DNA from: Rahnella victoriana
Lineage (GTDB): Bacteria > Pseudomonadota > Gammaproteobacteria > Enterobacterales > Enterobacteriaceae
Length of the DNA: 64,000 nt
Direction: 5' to 3'
Assembly: GCF_004330295.1 (NCBI RefSeq)
Contig: NZ_SJOJ01000013.1
Coordinates: 1-64,000 of the forward strand
Position 1 is the stretch's first letter. Every line of letters begins with the position of its first letter. The notes under the pieces were generated by a model, which was given only the letters and a program-made list of their open reading frames with translations, did no database searches and was not told the DNA's origin. Shown here one piece after another: positions 48,853 to 55,613 of the stretch. The position numbers and the translations under genes were made by a program.

Positions 48853-50043
48853 ATGAAACATCTGAACACTTCACGTTCTTTAGGCATGCGTACCCTCGCC
48901 GTTCATGGCGGACAACAACCTGATGCCCTGACCGGTGCCATTGCGACGCCGATCACCGCCGCATCCGCATTTTCATACCCGGATTTTGACAGCGGCGCAC
49001 GCCGTTTCAGCGGTGAAGAACCCGGCTATATTTACAGCCGTTTCGCCAATCCGACGGTGGCCGTTTTCGAACAGAAACTGGCGGCGCTCGAAGGCGCAGA
49101 AACCGCCGTGGCCTGCGCCAGCGGCATGGCGGCGATCAGCGCCACGTTGTTTGCGCTGCTGGTGCCCGGCGATGAAATCATTCATATCGGCACGCTGTAT
49201 GGCGGCACCGAAGGCGTGGTGCGTAACCTGCTGCCACGTTATGGCATAAAACCGGTGCACGTCGCGAATGTGAAAGAACTGGAAGCCGCATTCACCCAAA
49301 ATACCAAAGTGGTACTGGTGGAAACCCCGGCCAATCCGGGGCTGGATATTGCCGATCTGGCGGAAATCGCCCGTCTGTCTAAAGCCGCCGGAGCCGTCAG
49401 TGTGGCGGACAACACCTTTGCCACGCCGTACCTGACGCGCCCGCTGGAACTGGGCATTGATATCGTTCTGCATTCCGCGACCAAATACATCAGCGGTCAC
49501 GGCGATGCGACCGGCGGCGTGGTGGCCGGTCCTGCGGCGTTGATCACGCCAATCCGTACCCTCGGCCTGAAACAGTTCGGCGGAAATCTGAGTCCGTTCG
49601 AAGCCAGTTTGCTGATCCGCGGCCTGAAAACCTTGCCGCTGCGCGTCGAGGCCAGCTCTCTGAGCGCGCAGGCAGTCGCGGAATTCCTCGACGGGCACAG
49701 CGCAGTAGACACCGTGTTTTATCCGGGACTGAAACAGCATCCGGGTCACGCTACGGCATCTAAACAAATGAAACTGTTTGGCGGGATTATGGCCATTGAG
49801 CTGAAAGGCGGGCTGAACGCGGCACGAACTTTCCTCGATAAGCTGAGCATCATCACGCAGGCGGTTTCTCTGGGAGACACCGATTCGCTGGCCTGCCATC
49901 CGGCGTCTACCACGCACAGCGCCGTCGCGCCGGAAATCCGCCGTCAGAGCGGTATTACCGACGGACTGGTGCGCATCAGTATCGGTATTGAAGACACCGA
50001 AGACCTGATTGCGGACCTGCAACAGGCGCTGGAAGGGTTGTAA
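48853..50043 (+). CDS. PLP-dependent Cys/Met metabolism enzyme (gamma-lyase/synthase family)
   Basis: 396 residues of the trans-sulfuration family (cystathionine gamma-lyase/synthase, methionine gamma-lyase, O-acetylhomoserine sulfhydrylase). Schiff-base Lys211 in HSATKYISGHGDATGG; PLP phosphate-binding YSRFANPT (61-68) and ASGMAAIS; substrate Tyr116 in TLYGGTEG. The N-terminus (TLAVHGGQQPDALTGAIATPI) and C-terminus (SLGDTDSLACHPASTTHS) are most like methionine gamma-lyases, but the MGL-specific Cys next to that Tyr is Gly118. The exact reaction is therefore undetermined. It is co-directional with the rhodanese gene glpE 142 bp upstream, an intriguing sulfur pairing. Confidence 0.88.
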   Translation: MKHLNTSRSLGMRTLAVHGGQQPDALTGAIATPITAASAFSYPDFDSGARRFSGEEPGYIYSRFANPTVAVFEQKLAALEGAETAVACASGMAAISATLFALLVPGDEIIHIGTLYGGTEGVVRNLLPRYGIKPVHVANVKELEAAFTQNTKVVLVETPANPGLDIADLAEIARLSKAAGAVSVADNTFATPYLTRPLELGIDIVLHSATKYISGHGDATGGVVAGPAALITPIRTLGLKQFGGNLSPFEASLLIRGLKTLPLRVEASSLSAQAVAEFLDGHSAVDTVFYPGLKQHPGHATASKQMKLFGGIMAIELKGGLNAARTFLDKLSIITQAVSLGDTDSLACHPASTTHSAVAPEIRRQSGITDGLVRISIGIEDTEDLIADLQQALEGL

Positions 50044-50095
50044 AAGACCCGGAAATCGCGCTGAGCATCACATCACCTGCATGCTAAAGTGTAAT

Positions 50096-50130
50096 TATTA
50101 TGGCGATATTGAACATATATCGCCATAATA
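50096..50130. promoter_or_regulatory. Operator-like perfect palindrome before hipB-type gene
   Basis: TATTATGGCGATAT (50096-50109), 7-nt spacer TGAACAT, ATATCGCCATAATA (50117-50130): 14-bp perfect arms, 33 bp before the chosen HTH-gene start. This is what a dimeric HipB-type autorepressor would bind. Confidence 0.75.
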
Positions 50131-50162
50131 CTTTCAGTTTACACTTCACATTGGCTGCTACT

Positions 50163-50651
50163 ATGCCCCGTAAAACGTCACCTTTGCTCCCGGCAACTGA
50201 ATCGCTATTAACTGAATTTGGCGATCGTCTTCGTCTGGCGAGGCTGCGCCGCAAACTGACGGCAGCACAGGTCGCAGAACGCGCAGGTATGGTTCCCATG
50301 ACATTGCGCAATCTTGAACGCGGCAACACAGGCGTCACTCTCGGTGCGTGTCTGGCGGTAATGCAGGTTCTGGGCGTAGAACAAGATCTCAATTTGTTGC
50401 TCAAAGATGATCCGTTCGGCCGCCAGTTACAGGACGCCACATTAATTCCCCGTAAACCCATCTCACGCAATTCCCGTTCAAAACGGACGCCTTCATCTGC
50501 GCCCTCAGAGAGTCCTTCTTTAAAATCTGAGGAAACGGATACCGAAACTGACTGGGCCAGGGATGATTTTTTAAGTGCCGGTTCATTAGCGTCACTGCTT
50601 CAGGAGGGTGAAGATACCGGTAAAAAAAACCCTAAAAGGACGAAGAAATGA
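50163..50651 (+). CDS. HipB-like antitoxin / Xre-family repressor
   Basis: 162 residues. Xre-type HTH about residues 15-75 (FGDRLRLARLRRKLTAAQVAERAGMVPMTLRNLERG), then DPFGRQLQD and a polar, low-complexity tail of about 65 residues rich in Ser, Lys, Glu and Asp, ending KNPKRTKK. E. coli HipB is only 88 residues, so the tail is long. Start ATG 50163 (MPRKTSPLL) is chosen over an ATG at 50100 because the latter lies inside the operator palindrome. The stop overlaps the hipA-type start (ATGA), standard for toxin-antitoxin coupling. Confidence 0.85.
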   Translation: MPRKTSPLLPATESLLTEFGDRLRLARLRRKLTAAQVAERAGMVPMTLRNLERGNTGVTLGACLAVMQVLGVEQDLNLLLKDDPFGRQLQDATLIPRKPISRNSRSKRTPSSAPSESPSLKSEETDTETDWARDDFLSAGSLASLLQEGEDTGKKNPKRTKK

Positions 50652-51916
50652 CGGTAAGGATTGCCGTATATGCCGACTGGAACCCCCTCCCTGCAGCTTT
50701 GCGCATCGGTTATCTCAATGTGCATCAGGCCGCAGGTCGTGAAATTTTTGCCTTTGAATATGATCAGGCTGCGCTGGAGCATCCTGATTTTGCCAATCTT
50801 CAGCTTGATCCACGGATAGGTTTATTCACTGGCCCCCAATATCCGGCACAAGGGCAGGATATTTTTGGTGCCTTCGCGGATACCAGTCCGGATCGCTGGG
50901 GACGGTTGTTGATGAAAAGACGGCTGGAACGGGAAAAACGCGCAGGCGTGGCCCCTGCAACTCAACGTCTGCATGAATCTGATTACCTGCTGGGCGTTCA
51001 TGACAATTTTCGTATCGGCGCGCTGCGTTTTCGGCTCAATGATGAAGGCAATTTTCTGGATGACCGTCATGATGTCGCGGCTCCTCCTTTCATTCAGATC
51101 CGCGAACTCGAAGCCGCCAGCCGGGCGCTGGAAAAGGACAGTGAAAATCAGGATGCCGCGGGTGATGAATGGTTACGTTTACTGATTGCACCGGGCGGAT
51201 CGCTTGGCGGCGCCCGACCGAAAGCCAGCGTCAGCGCACCAGATGGTCATCTTTGGATAGCCAAATTCCCCAGCATTAATGACGAATATGATATCGGCGC
51301 CTGGGAACTGGTGGTCAATACGCTGGCAAAAGCTTGTGGTCTGAATGTGCCTGAAAGCCTTGCCCGCCGCTATGCCAATCCTCACCACTGTTTTTTAGTG
51401 AAGCGTTTTGACCGGACGGCAGAGGGTCAGCGTAAACATTTTGCCTCGGCCATGACACTGACCGGCCACCAGGATGGCGATGACGCCTCTTCCGGTGTCA
51501 GCTACCTTGAGCTGGCAGCGGTACTTATTAATCAGGGCGCACAACCCAATCAGGATTTACGCGAACTCTGGTCGCGCATCGTTTTCAACTTGCTGGTATC
51601 CAATACCGACGATCATCTGCGTAATCACGGCTTTCTGCTGGAACCGGGAAAAGGATGGCGTCTTGCACCGGCCTATGACATGAATCCGGTGGCACAAAGC
51701 ACAGGACTGAAACTGAATATCAGCGAATCTGATAATGCGATGGATCTCGATTTAGCGCTTTCCGTCGCGCCAGTTTTTCGCATTTCAGACAGCGATGCGC
51801 AGGATATCATCTGGCGCTGCCGGCAAATCGTCAGGCAGTGGCCAACAATTGCCAGCAAAATTGGCCTCTCTGCACGCGAGCAAAGTGCGATGTCGTCAGC
51901 ATTTAGGTTAGCATGA
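50648..51916 (+). CDS. HipA-like serine/threonine kinase toxin
   Basis: 422 residues with the HipA N-terminal and C-terminal domains. Kinase-fold motifs: glycine loop GGSLGGARPKASV (183-195), ATP-binding Lys206 in LWIAKFP, catalytic-loop NTDDHLRNH (319-327, Asp322) and metal-binding Asp344 in APAYDMNP. All are present, so the kinase is probably active. E. coli HipA phosphorylates glutamyl-tRNA synthetase; the target here is unknown. Lies between the PLP lyase and glpG, interrupting the ancestral glpE-glpG link. Confidence 0.9.
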   Translation: MTVRIAVYADWNPLPAALRIGYLNVHQAAGREIFAFEYDQAALEHPDFANLQLDPRIGLFTGPQYPAQGQDIFGAFADTSPDRWGRLLMKRRLEREKRAGVAPATQRLHESDYLLGVHDNFRIGALRFRLNDEGNFLDDRHDVAAPPFIQIRELEAASRALEKDSENQDAAGDEWLRLLIAPGGSLGGARPKASVSAPDGHLWIAKFPSINDEYDIGAWELVVNTLAKACGLNVPESLARRYANPHHCFLVKRFDRTAEGQRKHFASAMTLTGHQDGDDASSGVSYLELAAVLINQGAQPNQDLRELWSRIVFNLLVSNTDDHLRNHGFLLEPGKGWRLAPAYDMNPVAQSTGLKLNISESDNAMDLDLALSVAPVFRISDSDAQDIIWRCRQIVRQWPTIASKIGLSAREQSAMSSAFRLA

Positions 51917-51950
51917 CACTGTTAACCAGACGCCTGCTGACAGATAATCG

Positions 51951-51968
51951 GGCGATACCGTTATCGCC
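51951..51968. promoter_or_regulatory. Hairpin sharing the operator half-site, downstream of hipA-type gene
   Basis: GGCGATA-CCGT-TATCGCC repeats the core of the operator at 50096-50130 with a shorter spacer. It may be a terminator-like hairpin (no T-tract) or a second HipB-type site ahead of glpG. Confidence 0.4.
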
Positions 51969-52024
51969 TGTCTACATAACAATGAATTACCGCAGTCAAA
52001 CAATTAGGGAAATCGCTTAACGCT

Positions 52025-52855
52025 ATGGTGCGCATTCTTAACCTGAACAACCCCCGCCTCGCTCAGGCGTTTGTCGATTACATGGCAACGCAGGGTTTTA
52101 CGCTGACGATAAAACTTGAAAGTCAGGAAGTGCAGCTCTGGCTGGAGGATGAATCCCGTCTGGAAGAGGCCGAGAAGCAGGTGGCGCTGTTTGTCCGCGA
52201 TCCGCTGCATCCTCGCTATCAGGAAGCCAGCTGGAAAACCGGCAAGGCGCAGCCGAATTTACGCATGTCGCATACGCCGTTTCTGAAAACCCTGCGCAGC
52301 CGCGCCGGACCGCTGACCATCGGCATGATTGTGCTGAGTCTGGCGGTGTTTATTCTGCAACAGATGGTCGGTGACCAGCTGGTGATGAGCTGGCTGGCGT
52401 GGCCGGACAGTTCGCGCGTTTTCCAGTTATGGCGCTGGTTCACCCCTGCCCTGATGAATTTTTCCTTTATTGCCCTGCTGATTAATCTGGCGTGGTGGTG
52501 GTATCTCGCCAGTCAGGTAGAGATGCATCTGGGCAGCGGCAAGCTGTTCACCGTGACATTAATTTCTGCGCTGATCAGCGGCTGGGGCCAGTCGATGGTC
52601 AACGGTTCCTGGTTCGGCGGATTGTCCGGCGTGGTCTATGCGCTGATGGGTTATGCCTGGCTGACCGGCCAGCTGAAACCGGAAAGCCGTTTGTACGTAC
52701 CGGGCGGATTGCTGGTCATCTCGCTGATTTTCATGTTTATTGGATATGCAACAGGTGGCGCTGCCGTGTCGAATGCCGCCCATGCATTTGGTCTGGGCCT
52801 CGGCCTGATCATGGCATTTGTTGATACGCGCACTCCGCGCAAAAAAAGTAAGTAG
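52025..52855 (+). CDS. glpG: Rhomboid intramembrane serine protease GlpG
   Basis: Six-helix inner-membrane protease preceded by a cytoplasmic N-terminal domain (1-90). 276 residues, the same as E. coli. Nucleophile Ser201 in WFGGLSGVVYALMGY and general-base His253 in NAAHAFGL are present. However, the helix-2 segment reads TPALMNFSFIALLIN where E. coli has THALMHFSLMHILFN: His141, His145 and the oxyanion-side His150 are replaced by Pro, Asn and Ala, while Asn154 is kept. Activity may therefore be altered. glpR follows after 9 bp. Confidence 0.93.
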   Translation: MVRILNLNNPRLAQAFVDYMATQGFTLTIKLESQEVQLWLEDESRLEEAEKQVALFVRDPLHPRYQEASWKTGKAQPNLRMSHTPFLKTLRSRAGPLTIGMIVLSLAVFILQQMVGDQLVMSWLAWPDSSRVFQLWRWFTPALMNFSFIALLINLAWWWYLASQVEMHLGSGKLFTVTLISALISGWGQSMVNGSWFGGLSGVVYALMGYAWLTGQLKPESRLYVPGGLLVISLIFMFIGYATGGAAVSNAAHAFGLGLGLIMAFVDTRTPRKKSK

Positions 52856-52864
52856 GGGATCCGG

Positions 52865-53623
52865 GTGAAACAAACACAACGCCATGATGCGATTATCGAT
52901 TTAGTCCGCCAGCAGGGTTATGTCAGCACCGAAGAGCTGGTGGAGCATTTTGCAGTCAGCCCGCAAACTATCCGCCGCGATCTCAACGATCTGGCGGAGC
53001 AGAACAAAATTCACCGTCACCACGGCGGTGCGGCATTGCCATCCAGCTCCGTCAACGCGGCCTATAACGACCGTAAAGTGATGTGGTCGGAAGCGAAAGC
53101 GCGCATCGCCGAACGTGTCGCCAGCCAGATCCCCGACGGCTCGACGTTGTTCATCGACATCGGCACCACGCCGGAAGCCGTCGCCCATGCGCTGCTTAAC
53201 CATAAAAACCTGCGCATTGTGACCAACAACCTGAACGTCGCCACGCTGCTGACCTCCAAAGAAGATTTCCGTCTGTTCCTGGCGGGCGGCGAAGTGCGCG
53301 CCCGCGACGGCGGTATCATGGGCGAGGCGACGCTCGATTTTATCTCCCAGTTCCGCCTCGATTACGGCATTCTCGGCATCAGCGGTATCGATATGGACGG
53401 CTCGCTGCTCGAATTCGACTATCACGAAGCACGCACCAAACGCGCGATTATCGAAAATTCCCGCTGTGTGATGCTGGTGACCGACCATTCCAAATTTGGC
53501 CGTAACGCGATGGTGAACCTCGGAAAAATGGATCTGATCCATTATCTGTTCACCGATAAACAGCCGCCGGAAAGCGTGAAGCAAATCATCGACAAATACG
53601 ACGTGCATCTCGAACTCTGCTGA
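52865..53623 (+). CDS. glpR: DeoR-family repressor of glycerol-3-phosphate regulon GlpR
   Basis: Represses glp genes; released by glycerol-3-phosphate. 252 residues: N-terminal HTH (MKQTQRHDAIIDLVRQQGYVSTEELVEHFAVSPQTIRRDL) and DeoR sensor domain (SLFIDIGTTPEAV; GIMGEATLDFISQF). The start is GTG 52865 after GTAGGGGAT. Co-directional with glpG and, unlike E. coli, with glpD, whose operators lie just downstream. Confidence 0.96.
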   Translation: MKQTQRHDAIIDLVRQQGYVSTEELVEHFAVSPQTIRRDLNDLAEQNKIHRHHGGAALPSSSVNAAYNDRKVMWSEAKARIAERVASQIPDGSTLFIDIGTTPEAVAHALLNHKNLRIVTNNLNVATLLTSKEDFRLFLAGGEVRARDGGIMGEATLDFISQFRLDYGILGISGIDMDGSLLEFDYHEARTKRAIIENSRCVMLVTDHSKFGRNAMVNLGKMDLIHYLFTDKQPPESVKQIIDKYDVHLELC

Positions 53624-53638
53624 TTTTCCTGCTGTTGC

Positions 53639-53666
53639 GGAGCGCCGCTCAGGCGCTCCTGTATTC
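53639..53666 (+). terminator. Hairpin terminator candidate after glpR
   Basis: GGAGCGCC (53639-53646), loop GCTCA, GGCGCTCC (53652-53659), then TGTATT. Strong stem, weak T-tract. Confidence 0.6.
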
Positions 53667-53747
53667 CTCTCCCCGACACATCCCAAAACGAACAATTGCG
53701 AAAAAACCCGCCCTTCATGGAGCTCGGTTTCGATTCCCTCTTGCCGT

Positions 53748-53767
53748 TTTGCTCGAAACCGACACAA
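53748..53767. promoter_or_regulatory. GlpR operator candidate 1 (glpD)
   Basis: TTTGCTCGAAACCGACACAA matches 16 of 20 positions of the recalled GlpR consensus WATKYTCGWW-WWCGAMMATW. Confidence 0.55.
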
Positions 53768-53770
53768 AAA

Positions 53771-53786
53771 TGTTACCTTCATCACG
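53771..53786. promoter_or_regulatory. CRP-like site upstream of glpD
   Basis: TGTTA-CCTTCA-TCACG: 8 of 10 against TGTGA-N6-TCACA. cAMP-CRP activation of glpD is known in E. coli. Confidence 0.5.
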
Positions 53787-53842
53787 CATAATTGTTTTTA
53801 TTTGGTTAACGCTTGGCTTGTTTGTCGATTCTCGATTACAAT

Positions 53843-53862
53843 CGTGAGCGAAAACGAACATA
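53843..53862. promoter_or_regulatory. GlpR operator candidate 2 (glpD)
   Basis: CGTGAGCGAAAACGAACATA has one perfect half (AACGAACATA, 10 of 10) and one weak half (6 of 10). It ends 34 bp before the glpD start. A further half-site GCGAACAT is at about 53874. Confidence 0.55.
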
Positions 53863-53896
53863 AAAGAGCTATTGCGAACATCTGGAGGAAGATGAC

Positions 53897-55408
53897 GTGG
53901 AAACCAAAGACTTGATCGTAATTGGTGGCGGTATTAATGGTACCGGCATCGCAGTAGATGCAGCTGGCCGCGGGCTGTCTGTTCTGCTGCTTGAAGCGCA
54001 AGACTTGGCCTGCGCGACCTCTTCGGCCAGTTCTAAATTAATCCACGGTGGCCTGCGCTATCTGGAACATTACGAATTCCGTCTGGTCAGCGAAGCGCTG
54101 GCTGAACGTGAAGTGCTGTTGAAAATGGCACCGCATATTGCCTTCCCGATGCGTTTCCGTTTACCGCATCAGCCGCATTTGCGCCCGGCCTGGATGATCC
54201 GCGCCGGTTTGTTCCTGTACGACCATCTGGGCAAACGCACCAGCCTGCCGGCCAGTAAGGGCCTGAAATTTGGCAGCGAATCCGTGCTGAAACCGGAACT
54301 GACCAAAGGTTTTGAATACTCGGACTGCTGGGTGGACGACGCGCGTTTAGTGGTCGTCAACGCTCAGGAAGTGGAAGAGCGTGGCGGCGAAGTCCGTACC
54401 CGCACCCGCGTCACCCGCGCATGGCGTGAAGACGGTTTGTGGATGGTGGAAGCCGAAGATATCGATACCGGCAAAACCTTCACCTGGCGCGCCAAAGGTC
54501 TGGTGAACGCCACCGGTCCGTGGGTCAAACATTTCTTCGACGACGGCCTGAAGCTGAAATCGCCATACGGCATCCGTCTGATCAAAGGCAGCCATATTGT
54601 GGTGCCGCGTGCGCACAATCAGCCGCAGGCTTACATTCTGCAAAACGAAGATCACCGCATCGTGTTTGTGATCCCGTGGATGGATGAATTCTCGATCATC
54701 GGCACCACCGACGTGGAATATCACGGCGATCCGAAAGACGTGAAAATCGATGACAAAGAAATCGGTTATCTGCTGAAAGTGTATAACGACCACTTTAAGA
54801 AACAGCTGACCACCGAAGACATCGTCTGGACCTATTCCGGTGTGCGTCCGCTGTGCGATGACGAATCCGATTCACCGCAGGCGGTGACCCGTGATTACAC
54901 ACTCGACGTGCACGATCAGGATGGCAAAGCGCCGCTGCTTTCTGTGTTCGGCGGCAAGCTGACCACTTACCGTAAACTGGCGGAACACGCGCTGGAAAAA
55001 CTGGTGAAGTATTATCCGAAAGCCGGTCCGGCGTGGACCAAAACGGCCGTATTGCCGGGCGGGAAACTCAACGGTGACCGCGATACCTACAGCGCCAATC
55101 TGCGTACCCGTTTCAAATGGTTGCCGGAATCGCTGGCACGCCGTTATGCACGGACTTACGGCAGCCAGACGGAGTTGTTCCTCAATGATGCGACCAGCCT
55201 GGAATCGCTGGGCGAAGATTTCGGTCACGGATTCTACGAAGCGGAACTGCGTTATCTGGTGGAAAAAGAGTGGGTGTCACAGCTCGATGATGCCATCTGG
55301 CGCCGTACCAAACTCGGTATGTGGCTGGATAAAGCCCAGCAACAACGCGTCGCCGAATGGCTGGAAACACACAAACAGCAGAAGAAACATTTGTCGCTGG
55401 CGTCTTAA
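53897..55408 (+). CDS. glpD: Aerobic glycerol-3-phosphate dehydrogenase GlpD
   Basis: FAD-dependent, membrane-associated enzyme oxidising sn-glycerol-3-phosphate to dihydroxyacetone phosphate and passing electrons to quinone. 503 residues, family length: N-terminal FAD motif LIVIGGGINGTGIA, then SSKLIHGGLRYLEHYEF, and IIGTTDVEY and SVFGGKLTTYRKLAEHAL downstream. The start is GTG (METKDLIV) after GGAGGAAG. Two GlpR-like operators and a CRP-like site precede it. Repeat units follow and separate it from glgP, which is convergent. Confidence 0.97.
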   Translation: METKDLIVIGGGINGTGIAVDAAGRGLSVLLLEAQDLACATSSASSKLIHGGLRYLEHYEFRLVSEALAEREVLLKMAPHIAFPMRFRLPHQPHLRPAWMIRAGLFLYDHLGKRTSLPASKGLKFGSESVLKPELTKGFEYSDCWVDDARLVVVNAQEVEERGGEVRTRTRVTRAWREDGLWMVEAEDIDTGKTFTWRAKGLVNATGPWVKHFFDDGLKLKSPYGIRLIKGSHIVVPRAHNQPQAYILQNEDHRIVFVIPWMDEFSIIGTTDVEYHGDPKDVKIDDKEIGYLLKVYNDHFKKQLTTEDIVWTYSGVRPLCDDESDSPQAVTRDYTLDVHDQDGKAPLLSVFGGKLTTYRKLAEHALEKLVKYYPKAGPAWTKTAVLPGGKLNGDRDTYSANLRTRFKWLPESLARRYARTYGSQTELFLNDATSLESLGEDFGHGFYEAELRYLVEKEWVSQLDDAIWRRTKLGMWLDKAQQQRVAEWLETHKQQKKHLSLAS

Positions 55409-55613
55409 ATTAGTTAGCTCCTCCCCCTGCGAAGGGGGAGGCCAGGAGGGGGTTTAACAGACAAAACAAGTGGTTATGCACACTTAACATCTTGTTTTTG
55501 ACCTTAATACCCCACCCCAACCCTCCCCTTCGCAGGGGAGGGAGCTGATTGAAGTCGCTTCTGAATCCCCCTTCGCAGGGGGAGGAGCTGAAAGTCCCAC
55601 CTCTATTCCCGCT
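55409..55613. repeat. Three palindromic repeat units between convergent glpD and glgP
   Basis: A minus-strand unit with stem CCTCCCCCT/AGGGGGAGG (55420-55441), a plus-strand unit CCCTCCCCT/AGGGGAGGG (55521-55542) led by TTAATACCCCACCCCAA, and a shorter plus unit TCCCCCT/AGGGGGA (55566-55583). All share TTCGC (or GCGAA) loops with 1-107 and 41257-41357. No conventional terminator is seen, so these hairpins may end both convergent transcripts. Confidence 0.85.

Noticed and set aside
50100-50162. Upstream start for the HTH gene
   Set aside because: The ATG at 50100 is inside the operator palindrome and adds residues not typical of Xre proteins.
53680-53700. Third GlpR operator (AACGAACAAT)
   Set aside because: Only a half-site with no matching second half at the correct spacing.
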